A stretch of DNA of 64,000 nt from NCBI RefSeq assembly GCF_002933275.1, contig NZ_PSSX01000001.1, positions 372,001 through 436,000 of the forward strand, given 5' to 3'. Below, piece by piece: positions 54,967 to 64,000 of this stretch. This DNA comes from Marinobacter maroccanus (GTDB lineage Bacteria; Pseudomonadota; Gammaproteobacteria; Pseudomonadales; Oleiphilaceae). Position numbers and translations under genes: made by a program. Below the pieces are notes generated by a model, which did no database searches, was not told the DNA's origin, and saw only the letters and a list, made by a program, of their open reading frames with translations. The stretch's first letter is position 1, and the number at the start of each line of letters is the position of its first letter.

Positions 54967-57147
54967 ATGGACAGAGCTTTAGTCCTCAATAACGTCAAAA
55001 CCCTGACGCGGGGAAACCTTGGCATTCCCATCATGCTGATGGGTTTGCTGGGCATGATGATCCTGCCCATGCCGGCGTTTCTGCTGGACGTGTTCTTTAC
55101 CTTTAACATTACTCTGTCGATCGTCATTCTGCTGGTGTGTGTTTACGCCCTCCGGCCCATGGAGTTTGCCTCTTTCCCGACGGTTCTGCTGGTGGCCACG
55201 CTCCTGCGTCTCGCCCTCAATGTGGCCTCCACCCGGATTGTTCTGCTGAATGGCCACGAGGGCGGTGACGCCGCCGGTAAGGTGATCGAATCCTTCGGTG
55301 CGGTACTGATCGGTGGTAACTACGCCGTGGGTCTGGTGGTGTTTGCGATCCTGATGATCATCAACTTCCTGGTGGTGACCAAGGGTGCCGGCCGGGTGTC
55401 CGAGGTGAGTGCCCGCTTTACCCTGGATGCCATGCCCGGTAAACAGATGGCCATTGATGCGGATCTCAACGCTGGCCTTATCAATCAGGACGAAGCCAAG
55501 CATCGTCGTTCCGAGATCGCCCAGGAAGCGGATTTCTACGGCTCCATGGACGGTGCGTCCAAGTTTGTGAAGGGCGACGCCATTGCCGGCCTTCTGATTC
55601 TTGCCATTAACATCATCGGTGGTATTGCCATCGGCATGCTCCAGCACAATCTGGATTTCGGGCTGGCCATGGAGCGCTATGCACTGCTGACCATTGGTGA
55701 CGGCCTGGTGGCACAGATTCCCTCGCTGCTGCTGTCCACATCCGCAGCGATCATGGTAACGCGGGTTACCTCCAGCCAGGACATGGGCGGGCAGATCCTC
55801 CAGCAGATGTTCAGCGCGCCCAAGGCCCTGTCGATTGCTGCCACCATCCTGATCATCCTCGGCCTGATTCCCGGCATGCCGCACGTGGCCTTCCTGGGTC
55901 TGGGTACGCTGGCAGCTGGAGCGGCCTGGTATATCTGGAAACACCAGAGGCAGATCGTCGAGGAAGACGGGGCATTCCCGGCCCGGGGCACTGGCGGGGC
56001 GGCACCGCGTCCAGCAGGCCGGGATCTGCCGCCGGGCGGCGACGCAGGGGGCGATCAGGGTCGTCAGCTGCCAGCACCCGGCGAGACCAAAGAGCTGGGC
56101 TGGGACGACGTGTCCACCGTCGATATCGTTGGTCTCGAAGTGGGTTACCGGCTGATCCCGCTGGTGGACAAATCCCAGGGTGGCCAGTTGCTCAGTCGCA
56201 TCAAGGGGGTTCGTAAAAAGCTCTCCCAGGATCTGGGTTTCCTGATGCCCTCGGTCCATATTCGCGACAACCTGGATCTGATGCCCAACGTCTACCGCAT
56301 CACCCTGATGGGCGTGACCATCGCCGAGGCGGAAATCCATCCAGACCGCGAACTGGCCATCGATCCTGGCCAGGTATTCGGAAAGATAGAGGGCATTGAA
56401 GGCAAGGATCCGGCGTTCGGTCTGGATGCCAGCTGGATTGAGCCGGACAAGAAAGACCAGGCCCAGACCCTGGGGTATACCGTGGTTGATGCCAGTACGG
56501 TGGTCGCCACCCATCTGAACCAGGTATTGCAGAAACACGCCCACGAACTGCTGGGCCACGAGGAAGTCCAGAAGTGGCTGGATCAACTGGAGAAGATTTC
56601 TCCGAAGCTGGCCGAGGAGCTGGTGCCCACGACTGTTTCCATCAGCCTGCTGTTGAAAGTGCTGCAGAACCTCCTGAAGGAGGAGGTGCCGATCCGGGAT
56701 ATGCGGTCCATTGCCGAGGCCATCGTGAACGTGCATCCGAAGAGTCAGGATCCGAAGCTGCTGACCACGGTAGCCCGGCAGTCCCTGCGCCGGATGATTG
56801 TCCAGAGTATCTGCGGCAACGAATCGGAAATCCCCGTCATCACCCTGGATCCGGATCTGGAACAGTTATTGCTAAAGTCAGTTCAACAGAGTCAACAATC
56901 CGGCGGTCAGGAAGATATTGGCCTGGTTCTGGAGCCGAATATGGTTGAAAAGCTCCAGCGCTCTCTTCAGGAGAGTGTTCAGCGCCAGGAGATGCTCGGT
57001 AAACCAGCCATTCTGCTGGTGTCCGGGCCCCTGAGGCCGGTACTGGCGAAGTTTGCCAGTTATGGGGTAGAGCGCCTGCACGTGCTCTCGTACCAGGAAA
57101 TTCCGGATAACAAACAGATTACGATCGTGGCGTCCGTTGGCCAGTAA
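54967..57147 (+). CDS. flhA: Flagellar export component FlhA
   Basis: This 726-residue export-gate protein has about eight membrane helices in the first 350 residues, containing [20 protein letters not shown] and [20 protein letters not shown], the conserved FHIPEP-type region. The large cytoplasmic domain follows ([20 protein letters not shown]). A Gly/Pro-rich linker near 340-370 is longer than usual. The ATG at 54967 has GGAGAAG eight bases upstream; the in-frame ATG at 54742 would add 75 residues reaching into upp and is rejected. Confidence 0.96.
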   Translation: MDRALVLNNVKTLTRGNLGIPIMLMGLLGMMILPMPAFLLDVFFTFNITLSIVILLVCVYALRPMEFASFPTVLLVATLLRLALNVASTRIVLLNGHEGGDAAGKVIESFGAVLIGGNYAVGLVVFAILMIINFLVVTKGAGRVSEVSARFTLDAMPGKQMAIDADLNAGLINQDEAKHRRSEIAQEADFYGSMDGASKFVKGDAIAGLLILAINIIGGIAIGMLQHNLDFGLAMERYALLTIGDGLVAQIPSLLLSTSAAIMVTRVTSSQDMGGQILQQMFSAPKALSIAATILIILGLIPGMPHVAFLGLGTLAAGAAWYIWKHQRQIVEEDGAFPARGTGGAAPRPAGRDLPPGGDAGGDQGRQLPAPGETKELGWDDVSTVDIVGLEVGYRLIPLVDKSQGGQLLSRIKGVRKKLSQDLGFLMPSVHIRDNLDLMPNVYRITLMGVTIAEAEIHPDRELAIDPGQVFGKIEGIEGKDPAFGLDASWIEPDKKDQAQTLGYTVVDASTVVATHLNQVLQKHAHELLGHEEVQKWLDQLEKISPKLAEELVPTTVSISLLLKVLQNLLKEEVPIRDMRSIAEAIVNVHPKSQDPKLLTTVARQSLRRMIVQSICGNESEIPVITLDPDLEQLLLKSVQQSQQSGGQEDIGLVLEPNMVEKLQRSLQESVQRQEMLGKPAILLVSGPLRPVLAKFASYGVERLHVLSYQEIPDNKQITIVASVGQ

Positions 57148-57207
57148 CGGCGCGGATGACAGAGCGGACAGCGCCGGCACGGCGTTGCCGGTGGAGGAAG
57201 AGGCATC

Positions 57208-58518
57208 ATGAAGGTAAAACGGTTTTTTGCTCAGTCCATGGCAGAGGCGCTGAAACAGGTCAGTGAACAGATGGGGCCAGATGCCGTGATTCTTTCCAAC
57301 CGTCGGGTCGATGGCGGTGTCGAAATCGTCACGGCGTTAGACTATGACGAAAACATGGCGCGTCAGCGCCTGGGCAATCAGGCTGAAGAGGCCACCAACG
57401 GTTCCCGACTTGCGGAAATGCAAGCCGACCAGCATCGCCGTCTTGAAGATGAATTGGGCCGGTCCCGTGATCGCATCCGTGAAGTCAGGGAGAAGCGTGC
57501 TTCCCAGGGAGCCAGCTACGCAGGATCGTCGTTTGCCGCCGTTCAGGAAGCCGTGGGTGGTGGTTTCGGTGACATTGAACCTCTGCCCCAGGCGCCCAGG
57601 GAGGCCTATTCCGATGAGCTGGCGCAGATGCGCGCCGAGATCAGCTCCCTGAGAGACATGATGCAGGGTCGTCGGCCGCAGCCGGAGCCGGAGGTTTCGG
57701 CAACCACCGCCGTTCAACAGAGGCTGGCTGAGCGCTTGCAGGAATTTGGCCTGGGCACGGAACTGGCGGGCTCGATTTCCCGTCGCCACAAGGCCGGGCG
57801 TCTCGAGGACGGCTGGAAGCAGTCCCTCAAAATGTTGTGCACTGGTGTCCGGACCTCCCGTATGGAGTGGCTGGATGAGGGTGGCGCCTACGCGCTGGTG
57901 GGCCCCACCGGTTCCGGGAAAACCACCACCATTGGCAAGCTGGCCGCGCGCTACGTGCTGAAGCACGGCTCCGACTCCGTGGCACTGGTGACCACCGACC
58001 GCTATCGGGTGGCGGCCCACGAGCAGCTGTTCGTGTTCGGTCGTATCCTGAATGTGCCCGTTCGGGTGGTGGATGAGAGTCATAGCCTGGATGATATTCT
58101 CGACGAGCTATCAGACCGTCACCTGGTACTGATCGATACCGCGGGGCTGACAAGTGCGGATAAAGGTTACCAGGAACAGCTGGCCGAACTGGCTCGCAGC
58201 CATCACAATGTCAAGACGCATCTGGTGGTCTCGGCAACCAGTCAGCCACGTATCATGAAATCCGTCTGGCATTGCTATAAGATGGCAAATCTTGCGGGTT
58301 GTGTGATGACCAAGATCGATGAGGCCCTGACGCTGGGTGAGTCTCTTGGCTTTGTGATGGAAACCGGTCTGCCGGTCGCCTATTACACGGACGGGCAGAA
58401 GATACCTGAAGATCTGCACCACGCAGAAGCTGTTCCGCTGGTGCGATTGGCCGTGGATCGGCTTAAAACACTCCAGCAACAGCAGGCGGTCGCAGAGGGC
58501 CTGAAAGAGCACGCCTGA
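57208..58518 (+). CDS. flhF: Flagellar placement GTPase FlhF
   Basis: This 436-residue SRP-family GTPase sets the position of polar flagella. The N-terminal B domain starts MKVKRFFAQSMAEALKQVSE and includes a basic, disordered middle region. The NG domain has VGPTGSGKTTTIGKLAARYV, DTAGL at the G3 site, and TKIDEALTLGESLGFVMETG. It is 60 bases after flhA, and fleN follows. Confidence 0.95.
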   Translation: MKVKRFFAQSMAEALKQVSEQMGPDAVILSNRRVDGGVEIVTALDYDENMARQRLGNQAEEATNGSRLAEMQADQHRRLEDELGRSRDRIREVREKRASQGASYAGSSFAAVQEAVGGGFGDIEPLPQAPREAYSDELAQMRAEISSLRDMMQGRRPQPEPEVSATTAVQQRLAERLQEFGLGTELAGSISRRHKAGRLEDGWKQSLKMLCTGVRTSRMEWLDEGGAYALVGPTGSGKTTTIGKLAARYVLKHGSDSVALVTTDRYRVAAHEQLFVFGRILNVPVRVVDESHSLDDILDELSDRHLVLIDTAGLTSADKGYQEQLAELARSHHNVKTHLVVSATSQPRIMKSVWHCYKMANLAGCVMTKIDEALTLGESLGFVMETGLPVAYYTDGQKIPEDLHHAEAVPLVRLAVDRLKTLQQQQAVAEGLKEHA

Positions 58519-58586
58519 GACCGGACAGATTGACAGCAGGCGCCGGAAACGCACCCGGCGAAACGTGGCGAGAGACAAATAACAGT

Positions 58587-59399
58587 ATGAGCAGAGCACA
58601 TCCGGTACAGGTGATTGCAGTTTCCGGCGGTAAAGGTGGAGTCGGCAAAAGTAACGTGTCGGTGAACCTCGGAATTGCCCTGGCGCAGAAAGGCCGGAGA
58701 GTGGTGCTGCTCGACGCCGACCTTGGGCTGGCCAATATCGACGTATTGCTGGGCATTACCGCCAACCGTAACCTCCAGGATGTTCTGGCAGGCGACTGCG
58801 ATCTCAAGGACGTTCTGGTGAATGGTCCTGGCGGCATCAAGATAGTTCCTGCCTCTTCCGGCACCCAGAGAATGACCCAGCTCAGCCCCATGGAGCACGC
58901 TGGTCTGATTAACGCGTTCAGCGAACTGGGGGACCAGATTGATGTCCTGATTGTGGATACCGCCGCTGGGATCTCCGAATCGGTTGTCAGCTTTCTCAGG
59001 GCGTCCCAGGAGTTGTTGCTGGTGGTCTGTGACGAGCCCACGTCCATTACCGACTGTTACGCCCTGATCAAACTCATGAACCGCGAATACGGCACCAATC
59101 GTTTCCGTATTCTTGCCAACCAGGTACGGAACGAGCAGGAAGGCCGGCATCTGTTCGAAAAACTGACACGGGTCACCGAGCGATTCCTGGATGTGGCACT
59201 ACAATATGTTGGAATAGTCCCCTACGATGAGGCTGTGAAAAAAGCGGTCCAGCGACAGCGCGCGGTGCTGGATGCCTACCCCAGAGCAAAAGCCTCCCTG
59301 GCCATCAAGGCGCTGGCGGACAAGGTAGACAGCTGGCCGTTGCCGTCTTCTCCCCGCGGGCATCTGGAATTTTTTGTGGAGCGGCTCGTCGAAGTCTGA
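58587..59399 (+). CDS. fleN: MinD-like ATPase FleN (FlhG), flagellar number regulator
   Basis: This 270-residue ParA/MinD-type ATPase limits flagellar number by binding FleQ. The deviant Walker A motif is GGKGGVGKS (residues 14-22) and the later DADLGLANIDVLLG is conserved. The ATG at 58587 is chosen; an in-frame ATG at 58530 adds 19 residues of unusual sequence. It is placed between flhF and fliA, the standard order in Pseudomonas and Vibrio. Confidence 0.95.
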   Translation: MSRAHPVQVIAVSGGKGGVGKSNVSVNLGIALAQKGRRVVLLDADLGLANIDVLLGITANRNLQDVLAGDCDLKDVLVNGPGGIKIVPASSGTQRMTQLSPMEHAGLINAFSELGDQIDVLIVDTAAGISESVVSFLRASQELLLVVCDEPTSITDCYALIKLMNREYGTNRFRILANQVRNEQEGRHLFEKLTRVTERFLDVALQYVGIVPYDEAVKKAVQRQRAVLDAYPRAKASLAIKALADKVDSWPLPSSPRGHLEFFVERLVEV

Positions 59400-59430
59400 A
59401 TCGGATCCAGTCAAACAAGAAACCGGATAC

Positions 59431-60174
59431 ATGACATTGGCGAAAAACCTCGGAATCTATAACCAGTCGGGTGCGCAGAAACCGTCTCAGCTTGTTGAGC
59501 AGCATGCGCCGCTGGTCAAGAAAATTGCCCTTCACCTGATGGCCCGCCTGCCGGCTTCCGTTCAGCTTGAAGACCTGATGCAGGCCGGCATGATCGGCCT
59601 GCTTGAGGCCGCCCAGCGATACAGTTCCACCAAAGGTGCCACCTTCGAGACCTACGCCGGCATCCGGATTCGCGGTGCCATGGTGGATGAAATCCGCAAG
59701 GGCGACTGGGTTCCCCGCTCTGTGCATCGCAACGCCCGCCGTATTTCCCAGGCCATCAAGGCCGTTGAAGATCGTCTTGGTCGTGAAGCCCAGGACCTGG
59801 AGGTGGCCGAAGAGCTGGGTATGGGGTTGGCCGAATACCATTCTTACCTTTCCGATTCCAACAGTGGCCGACTTTTTAGCCTCGATGAGCTCAATGAATC
59901 CGGAGAGCTGCCGATAGAACAGACAGAGACGCAGGATAATCCCCTTGAGGGCTTGTCCTCCGATGCCTTCCGGCGCAGCCTCGCTGAGGCCATTGAAGAC
60001 CTGCCGGAGCGGGAAAAACTGGTGTTGAGCCTGTATTACCAGGAAGAACTGAACCTCAAGGAGATTGGCGCCGTGCTTGGCGTCAGCGAAAGCCGGGTAA
60101 GCCAGATTCACAGCCAGGCTGCTCTGCGCCTTCGGGGACGGCTGTCGGACTGGTGCCAGGAATCGGACAGCTGA
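59431..60174 (+). CDS. fliA: Flagellar sigma factor FliA (sigma-28)
   Basis: This 247-residue sigma factor directs late flagellar and chemotaxis genes. Region 2 is SVQLEDLMQAGMIGLLEAAQ with TFETYAGIRIRGAMVDEIRK, region 3 follows, and region 4 ends in LKEIGAVLGVSESRVSQIHS. The ATG at 59431 is 31 bases after the fleN stop. No clear sigma-28 promoter is seen in this window for it or for cheY. Confidence 0.96.
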   Translation: MTLAKNLGIYNQSGAQKPSQLVEQHAPLVKKIALHLMARLPASVQLEDLMQAGMIGLLEAAQRYSSTKGATFETYAGIRIRGAMVDEIRKGDWVPRSVHRNARRISQAIKAVEDRLGREAQDLEVAEELGMGLAEYHSYLSDSNSGRLFSLDELNESGELPIEQTETQDNPLEGLSSDAFRRSLAEAIEDLPEREKLVLSLYYQEELNLKEIGAVLGVSESRVSQIHSQAALRLRGRLSDWCQESDS

Positions 60175-60336
60175 TTGCGTTCTGTCTGTGTCCGCGAAGA
60201 GGCAGTCTGTAGTTTTTGGTAACCGATGCTTTACAACCGAAGCAAAGGTCTGACAATAAGCGGTTAAAACAGCGGCCTGCTAGACTTTGAGCGCGAAGGT
60301 CAAACGAATTCCGGGTGTTACTAACTGGAGGTCCCA

Positions 60337-60720
60337 TTGGACAAAAACATGAAAATCCTCATTGTGGACGACTTCTCCACGATGCGACGGATCATCAAGA
60401 ACCTGCTGCGTGATCTGGGCTTCACCAACACCGATGAAGCAGACGATGGCAACACGGCGCTGCCGATGCTCAAGAGCGGCAAATACGATTTTCTGGTCAC
60501 CGACTGGAACATGCCGGGCATGTCTGGTTTCGATCTGCTCAAGGCCGTTCGGGCTGATGAAAATCTTAAAACCCTGCCGGTGTTGATGGTAACGGCAGAA
60601 GCCAAGCGGGACCAGATTGTTGCCGCTGCCCAGGCGGGTGTGAACGGCTATGTGGTCAAACCGTTTACTGCCGCGGTGCTCAAGGAAAAGATTGAGAAAA
60701 TCTTTGAAAGAATCCAGTAA
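60337..60720 (+). CDS. cheY: Chemotaxis response regulator CheY
   Basis: This is a single receiver domain of 127 residues. Phospho-acceptor Asp56 is in [12 protein letters not shown], with the acidic pair near residues 11-12 (ILIVDDFST) and Lys in VVKPF. The TTG at 60337 is preferred: GGAGG lies five bases upstream, whereas the ATG at 60349 is 17 bases away. Phospho-CheY binds FliM to change rotation. It is 11 bases before cheZ. Confidence 0.94.
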   Translation: MDKNMKILIVDDFSTMRRIIKNLLRDLGFTNTDEADDGNTALPMLKSGKYDFLVTDWNMPGMSGFDLLKAVRADENLKTLPVLMVTAEAKRDQIVAAAQAGVNGYVVKPFTAAVLKEKIEKIFERIQ

Positions 60721-60731
60721 CCAGAGGTCGG

Positions 60732-61526
60732 ATGGCTCTCATGAGCGATAGCAAAAAGAACCATCGGGGCCTTGAACCGGAGGTGACGGAAAAGCTCCAG
60801 CGGCAGGCAGCAGAACTGGCAGAGAGTGTTGATGCGGGGGATTATGCCAAAGCCATGACCCTGATCAATGAACTCAGTGAGGTCAGGGATCAGAGTCTGT
60901 ATCGCGAGGTAGGGCGATTGACCCGGAGCTTGCACGAAGCAATCCGGAACTTCCAGATTGACCCCCGTAACGCCGAACAGCAGGAAGCACTGTCAATGAT
61001 GACAGATGCCTCCGATCGCCTCGAGTACGTTGTGCAGATGACTGGAGAGGCCGCCAACCGGACCATGGATCTGGTTGAGGAAACCATGCCGGTGGCCAAT
61101 GCCCTGAGAGACGAGGCCGCCGCCCTGCGTGACGAGTGGCAGCGTCTGCGTCGCCGGGAAATGCAGCCGGCGGAGTTCCGGGAACTTTATGGCCGGATTG
61201 ATCGCTTTTTCGTCAGTATGGCGACCGATGCCGACACCATGTACAGCAACCTGTCGGAAATCCTGCTGGCTCAGGATTATCAGGATCTGACGGGGCAGGT
61301 TATTCAGAAGGTCACCGCCCTGGTGAAAGAGGTTGAGGAGCAGATGCTCAGCCTGGTGGTGATGGCAAGCCATGTGGACCAGCTCACGGGCACGGTGCAC
61401 CAGATTGAAGAAAAAGAAGAGTCTGCGGAGAAGGGCGTCGGGCCCCAGATCAAGGCCGATGAGCGTGAAGATGTAGTCTCGGGACAGGATGACGTAGACG
61501 ACCTGTTGTCCAGTCTCGGTTTCTGA
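60732..61526 (+). CDS. cheZ: CheY-phosphate phosphatase CheZ
   Basis: This 264-residue helical protein removes phosphate from CheY. The active-site region is SEILLAQDYQDLTGQVIQKV, with the catalytic Gln, and the C-terminal peptide DDVDDLLSSLGF binds CheY. The ATG at 60732 is preferred on spacing to AGAGG. An alternative ATG is at 60741. Confidence 0.94.
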   Translation: MALMSDSKKNHRGLEPEVTEKLQRQAAELAESVDAGDYAKAMTLINELSEVRDQSLYREVGRLTRSLHEAIRNFQIDPRNAEQQEALSMMTDASDRLEYVVQMTGEAANRTMDLVEETMPVANALRDEAAALRDEWQRLRRREMQPAEFRELYGRIDRFFVSMATDADTMYSNLSEILLAQDYQDLTGQVIQKVTALVKEVEEQMLSLVVMASHVDQLTGTVHQIEEKEESAEKGVGPQIKADEREDVVSGQDDVDDLLSSLGF

Positions 61527-61542
61527 ATGAAGAGGGTAACGC

Positions 61543-63675
61543 ATGGCGTTTGATGCTGATGAAGAGATTTTGCAGGACTTCCTGGTAGAAGCCGGCGAAA
61601 TCCTCGAGAAGCTGTCAGAGCAGTTGGTAGATCTTGAGCAACATCCTGATGACAGTGATCTGCTCAACGCCATCTTTCGTGGCTTTCACACAGTAAAGGG
61701 TGGCGCGGGCTTCCTTCAGCTTGACGCGCTGGTGAATTGCTGCCATTCCGCCGAGAACGTGTTCGACATCCTGCGCAATCACAAGCGCAAGGTGGACTCT
61801 GAGCTGATGGACGTGGTCCTGGAAGCCCTGGACAACGTCAATGCCATGTTTGAGCAGGTCCGCAATCACGAGGAGCTGACACCGGCCCCGGACGAACTGA
61901 TTGAACGCCTCGATGCACTGGCCCAGCCAGAAGGCGAGAGGGCATCCGCCGCTGCTTCTCAATCCGGGCACGAAGAGAGCGAACCGGCAGAAGACGGTGG
62001 CGACATCACCGACGACGAATTCGAACAGCTTCTGGATGCCTTGCAGGACGAAAAATCTGAGGACACCTCACCGGCGACAGACACCGGATCGCCGGGCGGC
62101 GACCAGGAAAGTTCTGGCGACGATGAAATTACCGACGACGAATTCGAGGCGCTGCTGGACCAGTTGCACGGAAAAGGGCAGTTTGCCGGTGCGCCTGCGG
62201 GCGAGGAAGAAGCTGCCAACAAAGATGAGAGGCCGGCTGCCAAGGCAGAGGGCGGTGGCAGCGACGACCTGATCACCGACGACGAATTTGAAAAACTGCT
62301 GGACGATCTTCACGGCAAAGGCGGAAGCCCGACAGCCGGGGGAGAGCCTTCAGCTTCGAAAGAGCCCTCAGCGCCGAAAGAGCCCTCAGCGCCGAAAGAG
62401 CCGGCCAAGCCGAAAGCAGAGGCGCCTAAGCCCGAGAAGTCGAAGCCAGCCGAAAAGCCGGAAGCCAAAGGCGCTGCGGCACCCGCTATGCCCGCCCGCG
62501 AGAACGCGCCTGCTGCGGAAACGACGGTACGTGTCGACACCAAGCGCCTTGATGACATCATGAATATGGTGGGCGAACTGGTGCTGGTGCGTAATCGCCT
62601 GCAGCGTCTGGGCAACGAAAGCGAAGACGAGCACATGCACAAGGCGGTGTCCAACCTGGATGTGGTCACCACCGATCTCCAGTCTGCCGTGATGCAGACC
62701 CGCATGCAGCCGATCAAGAAGGTGTTTGGCCGGTTCCCAAGGGTGGTGCGTGATCTGGCCCGGAACCTCAAGAAAGAGGTCAACCTGGTGATGCACGGTG
62801 AAGATACCGACCTGGACAAGAATCTGGTCGAAGCGCTGTCCGATCCGCTGGTTCACCTGGTCCGGAATTCGGTCGATCACGGCATCGAAGCCCCGGAGGT
62901 GCGCGAGAAAGCCGGTAAACCTCGCCAGGGTACCGTTACCCTGTCCGCCGAGCAGGAGGGGGATCATATCCTTCTGTTCATCGAGGATGATGGCGCCGGT
63001 ATGGATCCGGAAGTGCTGCGCCGGAAGGCAGTTGAGAAGGGGATTTACGACCAGGATGCCGCTGATCGCCTGACCAATTCTGAGTGCTTCAACCTGATTT
63101 TTGCGGCCGGATTTTCCACCAAAGACCAGATTTCCGATGTCTCCGGCCGTGGTGTCGGCATGGATGTGGTTAAAACCAAGATTGGCCAGCTCAATGGCCA
63201 GTTAAGCATTGAATCGGAACTGGGCAAGGGTTCCCGGATTGTCATCAAGGTTCCGCTGACACTGGCCATCATGCCCACTCTGATGATCATGCTGGGGGAT
63301 CAGTCGTTCGCGCTGCCGCTGGTCAATGTGGTCGAGATCTTCCACCTTGACCTTACCAAGACCAATATCGTCGACGGGCGTGAGTGCATTGTGGTTCGGG
63401 AAAAGGTATTCCCGCTGTTTCATATCAAGCGATGGCTGGTTCGTGGCGGTGCTTCCCAGGACGTGCCTGAAAACGCCCATGTGGTCATCGTGGCCATGGG
63501 GACCAAACAGGTTGGTTTTGTTGTCGACCAGCTGGTCGGACAGGAAGAGGTGGTGATCAAGCCCCTCGGGCGCGCCCTTCAGGGTACGCCGGGAATGGCC
63601 GGCGCCACCATTACCGGTGATGGCCGGATTGCGCTGATTATTGATGTGCCAAGTCTGTTGCAACATTACGGCTGA
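61543..63675 (+). CDS. cheA: Chemotaxis histidine kinase CheA
   Basis: This 710-residue kinase has P1 with phospho-acceptor His near residue 49 (FRGFHTVKGGAGFL), a long disordered linker (about 130-325), P3 (DTKRLDDIMNMVGELVLVRN), the ATPase P4 (VHLVRNSVDHGIEAP, IEDDGAGMD, GRGVGMDVVKTKI) and the CheW-like P5. The linker has three near-identical ITDDEFE-LLD-L motifs starting at residues 155, 196 and 244, each in an acidic/Gly-rich context. I see no classical P2 CheY-binding domain. Lys/Pro/Ala/Glu-rich repeats (KEPSAP) end the linker. Confidence 0.95.
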   Translation: MAFDADEEILQDFLVEAGEILEKLSEQLVDLEQHPDDSDLLNAIFRGFHTVKGGAGFLQLDALVNCCHSAENVFDILRNHKRKVDSELMDVVLEALDNVNAMFEQVRNHEELTPAPDELIERLDALAQPEGERASAAASQSGHEESEPAEDGGDITDDEFEQLLDALQDEKSEDTSPATDTGSPGGDQESSGDDEITDDEFEALLDQLHGKGQFAGAPAGEEEAANKDERPAAKAEGGGSDDLITDDEFEKLLDDLHGKGGSPTAGGEPSASKEPSAPKEPSAPKEPAKPKAEAPKPEKSKPAEKPEAKGAAAPAMPARENAPAAETTVRVDTKRLDDIMNMVGELVLVRNRLQRLGNESEDEHMHKAVSNLDVVTTDLQSAVMQTRMQPIKKVFGRFPRVVRDLARNLKKEVNLVMHGEDTDLDKNLVEALSDPLVHLVRNSVDHGIEAPEVREKAGKPRQGTVTLSAEQEGDHILLFIEDDGAGMDPEVLRRKAVEKGIYDQDAADRLTNSECFNLIFAAGFSTKDQISDVSGRGVGMDVVKTKIGQLNGQLSIESELGKGSRIVIKVPLTLAIMPTLMIMLGDQSFALPLVNVVEIFHLDLTKTNIVDGRECIVVREKVFPLFHIKRWLVRGGASQDVPENAHVVIVAMGTKQVGFVVDQLVGQEEVVIKPLGRALQGTPGMAGATITGDGRIALIIDVPSLLQHYG

Positions 63676-63740
63676 ACCGGGCCTTCAGGTGACTGTGGCG
63701 GTAGAAGGCCGAAGAACTATGGATTGGGTAGGAGAAGTGG

Positions 63741-64000
63741 ATGACAGTTTCTGTCCTGGTCGTTGACGATTCAGGGTTTTTTCGCAAACGGCTGACGGAA
63801 ATCCTGACCAGCTCCGGCCAGATCAAGGTGGTTGGTGCAGCTACCAATGGTCGGGAAGGCGTGGAGCTGGCTGAGAAACTGCGTCCCGACGTGATCACCA
63901 TGGACTACGAGATGCCGGTAATGGATGGGATCTCTGCCGTGCGCGAAATCATGCGCAAGCATCCGACACCGGTGCTCATGTTCTCTTCGCTTACCTATGA
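63741..64000 (+). CDS. cheB: Chemotaxis methylesterase CheB, N-terminal part (3' end outside window)
   Basis: This is the receiver domain of Che[21 protein letters not shown], phospho-acceptor Asp55 in [13 protein letters not shown], and the start of the linker [13 protein letters not shown]. The catalytic esterase domain lies beyond base 64000. The ATG has GGAGAAG nearby. The gene is 65 bases after cheA. The name rests on order and receiver sequence. Confidence 0.9.
   Translation, partial: MTVSVLVVDDSGFFRKRLTEILTSSGQIKVVGAATNGREGVELAEKLRPDVITMDYEMPVMDGISAVREIMRKHPTPVLMFSSLTY

Noticed and set aside
60175..60336. A sigma-28 promoter before cheY
   Set aside because: No convincing TAAAG-type and GCCGATA-type box pair at suitable spacing could be found.

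Overview
The window looks like a chromosome segment of a marine gammaproteobacterium, most likely Marinobacter or a close relative. This is inferred from gene content and order: Pseudomonas-like blocks (lexA-sulA, fleQ-fleS-fleR-fliEFGHIJ, fliKLMNOPQR-flhB, flhA-flhF-fleN-fliA-cheYZAB), GC-rich coding sequence, and the intergenic repeat families. No database search was possible.

Layout. 1-2478: the end of a type II secretion gene pair (gspC fragment, gspD). 2483-9876, minus strand: M48 protease and LemA, a GGDEF/EAL protein, Fe superoxide dismutase, and the purE-purK purine genes. 10172-12472: a coiled-coil membrane protein, a DUF2846 lipoprotein and a small unknown gene. 12634-12951: a tRNA Val-Asp-Val cluster. 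13110-16248: a divergent pair, a FabG4-type ketoreductase and a thiolase. 16274-16586: an initiator tRNA preceded by a broken copy of its own 5' half. 16610-19150, minus strand: an amidase and a voltage-sensor-like membrane protein. 19337-24849: tamA-tamB. 24852-27316, minus strand: a SIMPL protein and an amidoligase/glutamine-amidotransferase-like pair. 27412-28670: the LexA-regulated lexA-sulA unit. 28676-31082: small conserved genes and a DUF1329 protein.

31100-64000 is a flagellar and chemotaxis supercluster. FleQ and the FleS/FleR two-component system head it. Five intergenic sites match the sigma-54 rule GG-N10-GC (before fleS, fliE, fliK, fliL and flhA), consistent with a FleQ/FleR-controlled hierarchy. 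A STAS / response-regulator-phosphatase-kinase / HPt module sits between fliJ and fliK. Between flhB and flhA, a minus-strand uracil salvage unit (upp, uraA, methyltransferase) and a repeat-rich spacer interrupt the flagellar genes. The window ends inside cheB.

The most unusual signal is a family of five intergenic palindromic elements (9267-9358, 9957-10062, 14687-14866, 51514-51700, 51869-51968). Each has long outer arms that are complementary within the copy but unrelated between copies. They enclose a conserved core of two hairpins. Two copies carry an almost identical 85-base structured module inside the first hairpin. I do not recognise this as a named family. A second, REP-like family occurs as inverted pairs at 13007-13090 and 51744-51834.
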